Of a stretch of 49,698 nucleotides of DNA, positions 34,886 to 44,230 are shown one piece after another (the stretch's first letter is position 1; each line of letters opens with the position of its first letter). Below the pieces are notes generated by a model, which was given only the letters and a program-made list of their open reading frames with translations, was not told where the DNA came from and ran no database searches. The stretch spans positions 1-49,698 of the forward strand of contig CANITF010000023.1 of NCBI GenBank assembly GCA_947470515.1, in the 5' to 3' direction. This DNA is from Flavobacteriales bacterium (lineage in GTDB: Bacteria > Bacteroidota > Bacteroidia > Flavobacteriales_D > Crocinitomicaceae). The translations under genes were made by a program, and so were the position numbers.

Positions 34886-36331
34886 TTAGCTAGTTCTCTT
34901 TAATCCTCGTGCTTTTGGACCATCACCTTCACGGAGCACAATCTCAGAATGCAACAGCTCTGCGGCCTCTGCAGAATCCTTCACTTTAGAAGCGCTCCTT
35001 TCTAACATTTCTCGTTCAAACTCGCTTAATACACTTTTTCTTATTCCTGCTTCTCGCCAATTTGACAATGGTTTACATCCTTTTGTAATTCCTCGTGCGA
35101 GGGCAAGCGCATCGAGTAATGCTTGATTTGCTCCTTGTCCTTTGAATGGACTCATGGGGTGTGCGGCATCTCCAATCAATGTTAAACGGCTGCCTTTTTC
35201 CAACAATTCTGGAGGAAGCAATGCTCGGTCATAAGCGGGATATCCTGTGATTTGTGTTTCTTGAGTCGCTGCAATAATCTGAGGGATAGGATTATGCCAA
35301 TTTGTTATGCGACATGCTTCTTCTTTGAGTGCTTTAGTTCCAAGTGCGCTCAATTCCTTGGCTTCTTGTTCTGATATTGGGAAACTAAGTTGCCACATCA
35401 CCGAGTCTGACGAGAACGGCATCACATAGATACGGTCATTGCCATTTACAGTTTGGAATACTGTGGCACAATCCAGTAAAGGACTGTCAAAACCATTGAG
35501 ATTTTTCAATGGGCATATTCCTAAAATTAACATACAACCAAGAAAACGCAATGGAATATTCTCATCTCCTATCAGCAATCTTCGAACAGCACTGCGAATT
35601 CCATCGGCTCCAACCACAAGATCTGCTTTAGCATTCTTTATCTTCCCGTTCAGAAGAAAAGTTAGTTCTACACCATCATCTGAATCATTAATATCTAATA
35701 ATTGGTGTCCCCATTCCACGGAATCCTTTCCTCCGAGTTGTTCGAGCAATTCGAAGCGCAAAGACTGACGCGCAATATGGACATTTGTTCGCTTTGGAGG
35801 AGCTTTATCACTTGATTGCATCCTCTTTCTCATTCCCCATTCAACGATCACTTTTCCTTCAGTAGTGTGCACCAAATGATTGGTAGAATATACTCCGTCT
35901 GCTAACGAAAGGATTCCAAATGCCTTCAATGCTTTACTTGCTTGTTGCAGCGTAAGCCCGTAACCCTGAGACCGAACATCAAAGCCACTATCGCGCTCAT
36001 AAAGTGTAAAAGGGATTCCACGATGCAAACACGCCACAGCTAAAGCCACGCCACCAATACCACCGCCAATAATAGCAATATTTGGGTAGTTTTCTTTATC
36101 AATAAAAGGAAAGTTAGTCGCTTGAATTATTCCTGTTCCGTTGCAGGTCAAGCATAGTAAAAGTGGAGATTCAGGACGCACTGGAGATGAACACTGTGTT
36201 TTTTCAGATTCATCCAAAGCACTTTGGTAGCGGAGCTTTACTTTCTTGCGTAACCTTCCTCTTATTTTACCTTGGCCCTTGCATTCCGGACAAAAGGCCC
36301 AATGGCTTTTTTCGTTTTCTAGCTTTTTCAC
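34886..36331 (-). CDS. FAD-dependent monooxygenase with N-terminal CxxCxGxG zinc-finger-like module
   Basis: A 481-residue flavoprotein from a GTG at 36331. Residues 1-70 carry two DnaJ-type motifs, CPECKGQG (14-21) and CLTCNGTG (60-67), which could together bind one zinc. From about 84 comes a class A flavin monooxygenase: GGGIGG at 89-94 for ADP binding, VVGADGIRSAVRR (the DG motif), and GDAAHPMSPFKGQGANQAL for the flavin. It resembles TetX/PHBH relatives; the substrate is unknown. I recall close relatives with the same zinc module in other Bacteroidota. Three 60-base lines I counted (35101, 35461, 35701) are 50, 40 and 52% G+C, against 33-38% in two lines from neighbouring genes, which suggests recent transfer. 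It stands alone and converges with the esterase. Confidence 0.85.
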   Translation of the reverse strand: MKKLENEKSHWAFCPECKGQGKIRGRLRKKVKLRYQSALDESEKTQCSSPVRPESPLLLCLTCNGTGIIQATNFPFIDKENYPNIAIIGGGIGGVALAVACLHRGIPFTLYERDSGFDVRSQGYGLTLQQASKALKAFGILSLADGVYSTNHLVHTTEGKVIVEWGMRKRMQSSDKAPPKRTNVHIARQSLRFELLEQLGGKDSVEWGHQLLDINDSDDGVELTFLLNGKIKNAKADLVVGADGIRSAVRRLLIGDENIPLRFLGCMLILGICPLKNLNGFDSPLLDCATVFQTVNGNDRIYVMPFSSDSVMWQLSFPISEQEAKELSALGTKALKEEACRITNWHNPIPQIIAATQETQITGYPAYDRALLPPELLEKGSRLTLIGDAAHPMSPFKGQGANQALLDALALARGITKGCKPLSNWREAGIRKSVLSEFEREMLERSASKVKDSAEAAELLHSEIVLREGDGPKARGLKRTS

Positions 36332-36422
36332 TTTTATATTTAATTCTGCTGATTTTGATATCCAAGTCTATCTCTAGCCTCCTAATCTACAATCACTAAT
36401 TTCCACAAATTCAAATAAAATC

Positions 36423-37553
36423 CTACTTTCCTTCACCTACCAAATCAAAATAGATTTTCTCGTATAATGGTAAAATCTTTGCCAAATCAAAATCATGCGC
36501 TCGGTCAACAGCTTTATGTTTGAACCAATTTAACGTTTCTTCATCCTTGAAAATTTTCAATGCATTATTCGCCATATCTTCTACATCGCCGACATTTGAT
36601 AGGAAACCTGTTTCACCGTGAACATTTACTTCTGGAATCCCACCAGTATTTGATGAGATAACAGGAACACCAACAGCCATTGCTTCTAAAGCAGCCAAAC
36701 CAAAACTTTCTGTTTCTGAGGGCAACAAGAATAAATCTGAAATTTCTAGAACATGGGCCGTATCTCTTACATTTCCTAAAAATAATACTTTGCCACACAA
36801 GTCCAATTCACGCACTAATCGCTCTAAATAAGAACGTTCTGGTCCATCACCTGCAAGAATAAGTTTAGAAGGAATTTTTTTGTTTACTAGAGCAAAAACC
36901 TTCACAACATCTTCTACCCGTTTAACTTTTCTAAAATTGGATACATGACATAAAATCCTTTCATTATCCAAAGCATATTTTCTCCGTACTTCACTTGCTG
37001 CATTACTGGGCTTCAGATTTGGCGCAATAAAATTCGGTATGACATGGATTTCTCTTGTTGTATTAAAATGAGCATGCGTATCATTTTTTAAACTTTCTGA
37101 AACTGCAGTTACAGCATCAGATTGATTAATGCAAAAAGTAATTACAGGTTCAAACGATGGGTCTTTTCCAACTAACGTAATATCCGTTCCATGAAGAGTA
37201 GTAATATAAGGAATATCAATTCCTTGCGATTTTAAAATCTGTTTCGCCATATATGCTGCTGAAGCATGAGGAATAGCATAATGAACATGTAATAAATCCA
37301 ATTTCTCGTATTTTACAACATCAACCATTTTACTTGTCAATTCTGTTTCATATGGTTGATATTCAAACAATGGATAGTCACTAATTGCGACTTCATGGTA
37401 AAAAATATTCTCACGAAAACTTCCCAATCTTACAGGCTGCGAATAGGTGATAAAATGAACTTGATGTCCTTTTTTAGCTAATGCCTTTCCCAATTCTGTT
37501 CCTACAACTCCGCTCCCGCCAAACGTTGGGTACAATACAATTCCTATTTTCAT
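36423..37553 (-). CDS. bshA: N-acetyl-alpha-D-glucosaminyl L-malate synthase BshA
   Basis: A 376-residue GT4 glycosyltransferase that joins UDP-GlcNAc to L-malate, the first step of bacillithiol synthesis. Markers include MKIGIVLYPTFGGSGVVGTE at the N-terminus, HVHYAIPHASAAY, TTLHGTDITLVG and the retaining-GT4 block PSETESFGLAALEAMA (E-x7-E). Length is typical. In Bacteroidota bshA is often next to the GH3/beta-lactamase fusion that is found here upstream at 38305-41229, although a repeat region of 751 bases lies between them. bshB and bshC are not in the window. Confidence 0.94.
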   Translation of the reverse strand: MKIGIVLYPTFGGSGVVGTELGKALAKKGHQVHFITYSQPVRLGSFRENIFYHEVAISDYPLFEYQPYETELTSKMVDVVKYEKLDLLHVHYAIPHASAAYMAKQILKSQGIDIPYITTLHGTDITLVGKDPSFEPVITFCINQSDAVTAVSESLKNDTHAHFNTTREIHVIPNFIAPNLKPSNAASEVRRKYALDNERILCHVSNFRKVKRVEDVVKVFALVNKKIPSKLILAGDGPERSYLERLVRELDLCGKVLFLGNVRDTAHVLEISDLFLLPSETESFGLAALEAMAVGVPVISSNTGGIPEVNVHGETGFLSNVGDVEDMANNALKIFKDEETLNWFKHKAVDRAHDFDLAKILPLYEKIYFDLVGEGK

Positions 37554-37607
37554 CTTAATTTTTAATCCTTTTATACTTTATTCTAAACAAAAACATAATT
37601 CAAATTG

Positions 37608-38212
37608 AAACACATAGAAACATAAAACACATAGGTTTATACACGAATTAACTCATCACTCATCACTCATCACAATTCGACACTTCGGTAAACTCATTGG
37701 AGTCAATATCATTGCATCGCTCAACACTCAGCACTTTTTACTTTTTACTTTTTACTTTTTTCACCACATAGACACATAGGTCACATAGGAAATCAAACTT
37801 TAAACTCCATCTCGACTGTCGCTTATTTCGACACTTCGATAAACTCATTGGATTCCAGCTCATTGCATCGCTCAACACTCCTCACTTTTTACTTTTTACT
37901 TTTTACTTTTTTTTACCACATAGACACATAGGTCACATAGGAAATCAAACTTTAAACTCCATCTCGACTGTCGCTTATTTCGACATGCTCATTGCATCGC
38001 TCAACACTCCTCACTTTTTACTTTTTACTTTTTACTTTTTTCACCACATAGACACATAAGTCACATAGGAAATCAAACTTTAAACTCCATCTCGACTGTC
38101 GCTTATTTCGACATGCTCATTGCATCGCTCAACACTCAGCACTTTTTACTTTTTACTTTTTACTTTTTTTACCACATAGACACATAGGTCACATAGGAAA
38201 TCAACTTTAAAT
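37608..38212. repeat. Tandem array of a 128-151 bp unit built from short repeats
   Basis: The 751-base gap between bshA and the GH3 gene holds a tandem array. The landmark attgcatcgctcaacactc begins at 37711, 37862, 37991 and 38119, giving periods of 151, 129 and 128. The first interval has about 22 extra bases (an acttcgataaactcattgg segment) that later units lack. Each unit contains a run of four ctttttn heptamers, three cacatag words within 27 bases, and a ctcgactgtcgctta segment. Before the array lie three ACTCATC heptamers (37651-37671) and a cacatag-rich stretch (37608-37634). No open frame spans it. The units differ by few substitutions, so the array is recent or homogenised. Function unknown. 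Confidence 0.85.
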
Positions 38213-38242
38213 CTTCCGGTAATTGCTCATCACTCATTACCC

Positions 38243-38312
38243 CTAACTCCTCGCTTATAATTTGTAACTTGTAATTAGTAATTAGCAACTTGTAATTAGC
38301 AACTTCACTTCG
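38243..38312. repeat. Heptamer-periodic array before the GH3 gene end
   Basis: Ten seven-base units in exact phase run from 38243 to 38312, with gtaactt, gtaatta and gcaactt as the main types (gtaatta three times, gcaactt twice). The last units enter the 3' end of the GH3 fusion gene, whose stop codon lies at 38305-38307. The unit family is the same as at 16421-16455. Confidence 0.65.
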
Positions 38313-41229
38313 TTCTTTCTATAACAGCTTCGTATATCACTTTTTGTATTTCTGTTCTAATGCTCCAGTCCCTAATTTTCCAATTATCTTGATCTGGACA
38401 TACACGATTGGATAAAAACACATAATTAATATCATATTTAGGATCTGCCCAAACAAGTGTACCCGTAAAACCAGAATGACCAAAACTCAACTGCGACGCG
38501 CCTTCATAACATGGTCCACCACCACCAGGGGAAGGTCTATCAAACCCTGCTCCTCGTCTGTTTCCTTCAAATTGCGCTTTTGTGAATTCCTCGACCACTT
38601 CAGGTTTCATATAAGTAACATTTCCATAGCGTCCTTTGTTCAAGATAAGTTGCATTAAGGAAGCTAAATCTGTTGCGTTGGAAAATAATCCGGCATGTCC
38701 TCCAATGCCTCCAAGCATGGCCGCGCCTGGATCATGAACATATCCATGTACCAATTGCTTTCTGAAAACTTGATCATTTTCGGTTGGCACAATTCGATCT
38801 AGCGGATAATAATTACGTGGTTGGTAACGCATCGAACGCAATCCCATCGGTAAATAAAATTGCTGCATTAGATAATCTTGGAACGCTTGACCTGCTTGCT
38901 TTTCAATGATTTTCTTAATAAAATAATAACCTAAATCTGAGTATACATATTTTTTTACACCCAAACTAGTGGCTAGAATCTGTTTGTAAATACTATCCGA
39001 AAATCCGTTTTTAATCCAAATATCCTGAGCTACTTGCGCATCAAATCCGGCTTTTTGAGTTTTTGAATAAATTTCAGTATTTAATTCTCCGTTCTTTAGA
39101 GTTCCTTTATAGAAGGGAATCCATGCTGGTAAGCCCGCTTGATGCGCCATCATATCACGAATTAAGATGGAGCCAAATGATCCATTTCCTGTAACTTCTG
39201 GAATATAATCTGATAGGTTTTTAGATAAACTAAATTTATCATCAGTCTGTAATTTCATGATTCCAACAGTAGAACCTGCAATTTTCGAAACAGATGCTAT
39301 ATCGTACAAATCGTTGTTACGAACTGAGTCTTTGGATTCGTATTGCTGTGTTCCAAAGCTTTTTCGATAAATAATTTTGCCTTCAACAGCAACAACAATC
39401 TGACAACCAGGAAAAGCACCTTTTTGAATTGCATTTTCAGCTATTTGATCAATTTCCTTTAATTTTTGAGCACTTATTCCTAATTCTTCAGGTTGAGAGA
39501 ATTTTAATCTACCACCCCATTTAATTTGTATTCCATGTTCTCTCGCAAATAAATGATTCACGGTAATCGGCAATCTCCCGACCATTGGCACCGCTCCAAA
39601 TATCATTTGTCCAACAGTATTTTGAAGTAATGCATTATTTTCATATCCCACCATTACGGCATCAACAGTAGATAAATCGATGTTGTTTTGCAATACAAGT
39701 GGATTTCCGAAAACAACCAAAACTGTTTCTTTATTTGCAGGAATACTTGCTATGAATTTATTAAGATCATTCCCATAACCGAAATTATTAACTGGACGAA
39801 CAGTTCCTGAATGCAAAGCGACAATAATCAAGTCATATTGTCCGCTACTTTTTGAAAATGCCGTTACTGCTTCTCCAGCGGTAAAGAATTGAAAGTAATC
39901 AACATCGGCAAATAAATCTAAAGATTCACGAAAAGACGTGGTGTGAATACCAATTGAAACATGTGCAATTTTTTTATCCAGTCGCTGAAGTGGTAAAATA
40001 TCTGAATCATTTTTTAACACTGTAACGGCTTTCTCATATACTTCTTTCTTCGCTAAATCCATTTCTGCCTTACTGAATTCAGTTGCTTTTTTTGGCGCGA
40101 CAACAAATTTATATTTGGATTTTAGAATCTTAAGACAACGTTCATCAATTTCCGTTTTTGAAATTTGGCCTTTCTCAACTTTCGTTTTTATGGCGTTAAT
40201 TGCTTCATCAACACTTTCCGGAAATAACAATATATCGCAACCTGCTTCAAAAGCTTTAACTACAACTTCTGTTTTTCCATATTTATCAGCTACGGCTTTC
40301 ATATTTAAAGCATCAGAAATAACCAATCCTTGAAAACCCATTTGCCCCTTAAGAATATCTCCAATAATCTTTTTTGATAAACTACTGGGTGTTCCTGTAT
40401 TATCTAAAGCCGGAACATTTAAATGACCAACCATAACTGATGACGCTCCCATTCTAATTCCCTCTTGAAACGGAAAAAAGTCAATTGCTTCTATTGTTTT
40501 CAATGATTCTGTAACTGTTGGTAACTCAAAATGCGAATCTTTATCTGTATTACCATGTCCAGGGAAATGTTTGATGCTGGTCATGACACCATTGCCTTCC
40601 ATTCCACGCACAAATGCTTTCACATGATCAGCTACTTTTTTTGGATTTTCTCCAAACGATCTAAAACCAATAACCGGATTCTTTGGGTTGCTATTAACAT
40701 CTGCAACTGGAGCAAAATTGATATGAATTCCCATTTCTTGACATTCAAATGCCATCATTGAAGCAATTTTTTCTGATAATACAACATCATCAGCTGCACC
40801 AATCGTGTAGGCGAAAGGAAAACGTTCACCATCGAATAAGCGCATGTTTGTTCCCCATTCAGCATCCATTCCGATTAATAAAGGAACTTTTGCTACAGAT
40901 TGAAACCGTTTTATCGAAGAAACTAAATTTGCCTTTTCGCCTTGAAAAAAGATTATTCCACCAACTTTTTCATTCGTCACCAGACTTTCTACTTCTTTTA
41001 AATGCTTTTCACCTTGATTGGAATAGGCAGCAACCATGAAAAACTGACCGATTTTTTCATCCAATGACATGTTACTCAATTTCTCTGTTGCCCATTTGTC
41101 AGCATCAACGTCATTCTTAATCGCAAATTTAACTTGTACTCTATCACTTTTAATAAGCGAAAAAACAAAAGGTGTTGAGCCAAAAATCAACAAAAAGAAA
41201 ATGATTGAAAAATTGCGCTTTGAATTCAT
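38305..41229 (-). CDS. GH3 beta-N-acetylglucosaminidase fused to serine beta-lactamase-like domain
   Basis: A 974-residue exported protein with a signal peptide of about 24 residues. Residues 45-375 are a NagZ-type GH3 domain: KHFPGHG at 220-226, the Asp231-Ser-His233 dyad that acts as acid/base, and nucleophile Asp306 in VISDALNM. Residues about 400-560 resemble a GH3 C-terminal domain. Residues 580-974 are a class C beta-lactamase/CubicO-type hydrolase with Ser646-x-x-Lys649 (SVSK), Tyr763-Ser-Asp and an HSG near 935. The fusion is known in Bacteroidota and probably acts on peptidoglycan: the GH3 part removes GlcNAc and the second part may act on peptide or amide bonds. Its 3' end is inside the heptamer array. 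bshA follows downstream. Confidence 0.92.
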   Translation of the reverse strand: MNSKRNFSIIFFLLIFGSTPFVFSLIKSDRVQVKFAIKNDVDADKWATEKLSNMSLDEKIGQFFMVAAYSNQGEKHLKEVESLVTNEKVGGIIFFQGEKANLVSSIKRFQSVAKVPLLIGMDAEWGTNMRLFDGERFPFAYTIGAADDVVLSEKIASMMAFECQEMGIHINFAPVADVNSNPKNPVIGFRSFGENPKKVADHVKAFVRGMEGNGVMTSIKHFPGHGNTDKDSHFELPTVTESLKTIEAIDFFPFQEGIRMGASSVMVGHLNVPALDNTGTPSSLSKKIIGDILKGQMGFQGLVISDALNMKAVADKYGKTEVVVKAFEAGCDILLFPESVDEAINAIKTKVEKGQISKTEIDERCLKILKSKYKFVVAPKKATEFSKAEMDLAKKEVYEKAVTVLKNDSDILPLQRLDKKIAHVSIGIHTTSFRESLDLFADVDYFQFFTAGEAVTAFSKSSGQYDLIIVALHSGTVRPVNNFGYGNDLNKFIASIPANKETVLVVFGNPLVLQNNIDLSTVDAVMVGYENNALLQNTVGQMIFGAVPMVGRLPITVNHLFAREHGIQIKWGGRLKFSQPEELGISAQKLKEIDQIAENAIQKGAFPGCQIVVAVEGKIIYRKSFGTQQYESKDSVRNNDLYDIASVSKIAGSTVGIMKLQTDDKFSLSKNLSDYIPEVTGNGSFGSILIRDMMAHQAGLPAWIPFYKGTLKNGELNTEIYSKTQKAGFDAQVAQDIWIKNGFSDSIYKQILATSLGVKKYVYSDLGYYFIKKIIEKQAGQAFQDYLMQQFYLPMGLRSMRYQPRNYYPLDRIVPTENDQVFRKQLVHGYVHDPGAAMLGGIGGHAGLFSNATDLASLMQLILNKGRYGNVTYMKPEVVEEFTKAQFEGNRRGAGFDRPSPGGGGPCYEGASQLSFGHSGFTGTLVWADPKYDINYVFLSNRVCPDQDNWKIRDWSIRTEIQKVIYEAVIERTK

Positions 41230-41652
41230 ACTACGAAAATAAGGACAAGCATTTGATTTGAGTAGTTTGAGTGTGATTTTATTTTATAATCTCAAAAGAA
41301 AGCTTGTTTAAAACAGCATTAATAATGTTACTCGTTTTGAGACGTTTTGTGATTACGAAGCAGAGCCGAAGGTAATTCTCGGACATTAAAAAATTAAACC
41401 GATATAATGTTTTATCTTGTATTTATAGAAATGGTGTTCGACATATTGCGAATTCGCGAACTTTGAAACGTAAATGTGACCATTTGTCAGTTTTTGTTGA
41501 GTGGAACAATAATTGACAACAAGCCTACGAAAACGAGATAAAAAACTTATTTTTGTTCAAGAGAAAAACAGCATGCTATTAACAATTAATTACATTTTCA
41601 CACTTTCAAACAGGTCTACAAGACCAATAAATTCAACGTTAAGTTTTGTTTT
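41230..41652. other. 423-base intergenic region with palindromic 18-mer and two short inverted-end elements
   Basis: No gene is seen. The region between the divergent GH3 and mutL genes has an element 41324-41397 that begins AATGTTA and ends GGACATT, a second at 41484-41519 that begins TTGTCA and ends TGACAA, and between them the 18-base sequence 41443-41460 (core TTGCGAATTCGCGAA), which occurs inverted at 27167-27184. Both 27.1-27.5 kb and this region thus share the same set of parts. The last 130 bases should carry the mutL promoter; no clean TAnnTTTG is found. Confidence 0.5.
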
Positions 41653-43476
41653 ATGAGCGATGTAATCAAATTACTTCCTGATCATATTGCCAATCAAATT
41701 GCTGCCGGTGAGGTTATACAGCGTCCTGCATCTGTTGTGAAAGAAATGGTCGAAAATGCTATTGATGCTGGCGCTTCCAAAGTTCAAGTTATTATTAAAG
41801 ATGCTGGGAAAACATTGATTCAAATTATTGACAATGGTTCCGGAATGACAGAAAATGATGCTGTGATGTCTTTTGAGCGTCACGCAACGAGTAAAGTTCG
41901 TAAAGCGGAAGATTTATTTGCTCTGACAACGAAAGGATTTAGAGGAGAAGCATTAGCTTCTATTGCTGCTATTGCACATGTTGTACTTAAAACACGAAAA
42001 GAAGAAGCTGAAACAGGGATTTCAATTGAAATTGAAGGAAGTAAAATCAAGAAAAAAGAAGCGTGTGTTTGTCCTGTTGGGACATCTTTTGAAGTAAAAA
42101 ATCTTTTTTACAATGTTCCTGCTCGCAGAAATTTCCTTAAATCGGATAATGTGGAATTCAATCATATAATTGATGAATTTGAACGGATTGCGCTTGCTCA
42201 TCCTGATATTACAATCAGTTTACACCACAACGACAATGAGATTTACAGCCTTCATTCTGCTATTTTACGCAAAAGAATCGTTGATATATTAGGGCGAAAT
42301 TCGAATGATAAATTGGTTCCAATTGAAGAATCGACGGATATTGTAAAAATAACAGGTTATGTTGGTAAACCTGAGTTTGCTAAGAAAACAAGAGGAGAAC
42401 AGTTTTTGTTTGTCAATGATCGCTTTTTTAAAGATTCATTTTTTAGTCATTCGTTATCAAAAGCTTTTGATGGCTTGATTCAGCCAAAAATGTTTCCTTC
42501 CTTCTTTTTATATCTCGATATTGATCCTAAAAAGATTGACGTGAACGTTCACCCTACAAAAACGGAAATCAAGTTCGAAGAAGATAAATTGATCTATTCC
42601 ATTATTTTAAGCAGTGTGCGTCAAGCACTTGGCAAATACAATATTGCTCCAACATTGGATTTTAACCGTGAAACAAGTTTTGACATCCCGTATGATATGC
42701 ACTCAAAACCTGTGGTTGAACCAACAATTCACGTTAATAAGAATTATAATCCTTTTCAAAGTTCTCCTGCAAAAACAGGTAATTCATTTACAGCTGCAAT
42801 AAAAGCAGAAGGATTTGGATCCAATGATGCTTCACCGAAAGATTGGCAAAGTTTTTATAAAGTTGAAGAAGTAGAAGAAGCTGTTCCTGAAGTTGTTGAA
42901 TTAAATCTTGAAATAGATAATCATCTCACAAAGAATTTTTTAATTCGTGGAAAATATATTTTGACCAACTGTAAATCTGGTATTTTGGTGATTGATTGCC
43001 AAAGAGCAACTGAACGTATTGTTTATGATGAATTGATTAATAAATTCATTTCCAACCCAATAAGTTCTCAGAAATTACTTTTTCCATTAGAAAGAGAATT
43101 CTCAAGTAATGAAAAAAACGAGTGGATTAACAACCAGGTAATGCTTGAACGATTGGGCTTTTTGGGTGAATTTCAAGAATTGAATTTATCTCTTTCTGCA
43201 ATTCCGGCAGTTTTACAAGAAGAAAGCATTCACGATTGCATCAACTTAATATTGGAAAGTATCGCATATCAAGAAATTGGAAAGGGCGAAATTGCGCATG
43301 TTATAGTGCAATCTATTGCATCAGCTACTGGAAAAAGAAAAGCAACAATTCAAAACAATGAATCTGCGGAAGCACTTGTTGAACAGCTATTTCAATGTAC
43401 TGAGCATTCGTTTACACCAAGAGGAAAGAAAATAATTCAAACGTTAACGATTGAAGAAATCTCATTAAAATTTTAA
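41653..43476 (+). CDS. mutL: DNA mismatch repair protein MutL
   Basis: A 607-residue GHKL ATPase that links MutS mismatch recognition to strand cleavage. The N-terminal ATPase motifs are clear: LPDHIANQIAAGEVIQRPAS, the catalytic Glu in VVKEMVENAIDAGA, DNGSGM, and TKGFRGEALASIAA. The linker near 335-415 is variable, and the C-terminal dimerisation domain begins about 420. The C-terminus has no obvious DQHAAHERxxYE endonuclease motif: at the matching place it reads LVIDCQRATERIVYDE, a partly altered form. Whether the protein keeps endonuclease activity is therefore uncertain. It heads a four-gene run. Confidence 0.96.
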   Translation: MSDVIKLLPDHIANQIAAGEVIQRPASVVKEMVENAIDAGASKVQVIIKDAGKTLIQIIDNGSGMTENDAVMSFERHATSKVRKAEDLFALTTKGFRGEALASIAAIAHVVLKTRKEEAETGISIEIEGSKIKKKEACVCPVGTSFEVKNLFYNVPARRNFLKSDNVEFNHIIDEFERIALAHPDITISLHHNDNEIYSLHSAILRKRIVDILGRNSNDKLVPIEESTDIVKITGYVGKPEFAKKTRGEQFLFVNDRFFKDSFFSHSLSKAFDGLIQPKMFPSFFLYLDIDPKKIDVNVHPTKTEIKFEEDKLIYSIILSSVRQALGKYNIAPTLDFNRETSFDIPYDMHSKPVVEPTIHVNKNYNPFQSSPAKTGNSFTAAIKAEGFGSNDASPKDWQSFYKVEEVEEAVPEVVELNLEIDNHLTKNFLIRGKYILTNCKSGILVIDCQRATERIVYDELINKFISNPISSQKLLFPLEREFSSNEKNEWINNQVMLERLGFLGEFQELNLSLSAIPAVLQEESIHDCINLILESIAYQEIGKGEIAHVIVQSIASATGKRKATIQNNESAEALVEQLFQCTEHSFTPRGKKIIQTLTIEEISLKF

Positions 43477-43477
43477 T

Positions 43478-44230
43478 ATGTTCTCATTTTTAAATAACAT
43501 TCCGCAGGTAACAAAGAATCTATTATTGCTCAATATAGTACTCTATATTGCATCATTCGTTTTAATGAGTAAGGGAATAGATATAAGACAGTATCTGGGA
43601 ACTCATTATTTCAATTCAACTTTATTTGAACCATATCAAATCGTTACACATATGTTCGTGCACAGTCATGAAGACTTCTTTCACATCCTTTTTAATATGC
43701 TTTTATTGGTAATGTTTGGATCTCATTTAGAACGAATATGGGGTGCAAAACGTTTTTTTATTTTTTACATGGCTTCAGGATTTGGAGCTTTAATACTCTA
43801 TAATTCAATTGGTGTTTGGGAATTAATGGAACTTAAACAAACTTTACTTTTAATGGGAACTGATATCACTTCACTTAATAACGAAATATCAGATGCTTAC
43901 TCCAATAGTATGTTGTATAATTTTGACAACCCTGTTATACAGAGATATAATGAATATGCATTGACTAATATGTTCGGAGCTTCAGGAGCTTTGTTTGGTG
44001 TTTTGGCTGGTTTTGCAGTACTATTCCCAAACACAGAATTAATGTTGTTGTTTCCACCCATTCCGATTAAAGCAAAGTTTTTGATTGGAGCTTATTTGCT
44101 TTTTGAAATTTACAGCAGTATAAAAATGCAACACGATCAAATTGCACATTTAGCGCATGTTGGAGGTGCAATTGTAGGAATTTCATTAGTATTGATTTGG
44201 CGTAAAACAGATAAAAAGAATTTTTGGTAA
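43478..44230 (+). CDS. Rhomboid family intramembrane serine protease, first copy
   Basis: A 250-residue membrane protease with about six or seven helices. The catalytic dyad is Ser169 in GASGA and His227 in HLAHVGG, and the HILFNML segment (69-75) supplies the oxyanion-side His/Asn. Rhomboids cut single-pass membrane proteins within the membrane. An insert between helices (about 112-160, rich in polar residues) is longer than in GlpG. It starts one base after the mutL stop and ends directly at the start of the second rhomboid. Substrates unknown. Confidence 0.92.
   Translation: MFSFLNNIPQVTKNLLLLNIVLYIASFVLMSKGIDIRQYLGTHYFNSTLFEPYQIVTHMFVHSHEDFFHILFNMLLLVMFGSHLERIWGAKRFFIFYMASGFGALILYNSIGVWELMELKQTLLLMGTDITSLNNEISDAYSNSMLYNFDNPVIQRYNEYALTNMFGASGALFGVLAGFAVLFPNTELMLLFPPIPIKAKFLIGAYLLFEIYSSIKMQHDQIAHLAHVGGAIVGISLVLIWRKTDKKNFW

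Noticed and set aside
35439-35768. 109-residue plus-strand frame opposite the FAD monooxygenase
   Set aside because: It is a long antisense frame, expected in a G+C-richer gene; it carries no domain and no start signals.
37711-38212. Possible CRISPR array at 37.7-38.2 kb
   Set aside because: The unit is 128-151 bases, whole units are alike rather than short repeats with unique spacers, and no cas gene is near.
40749-41039. 96-residue plus-strand frame opposite the GH3 gene
   Set aside because: It is antisense to a clear GH3 catalytic domain and shows no protein-like pattern.
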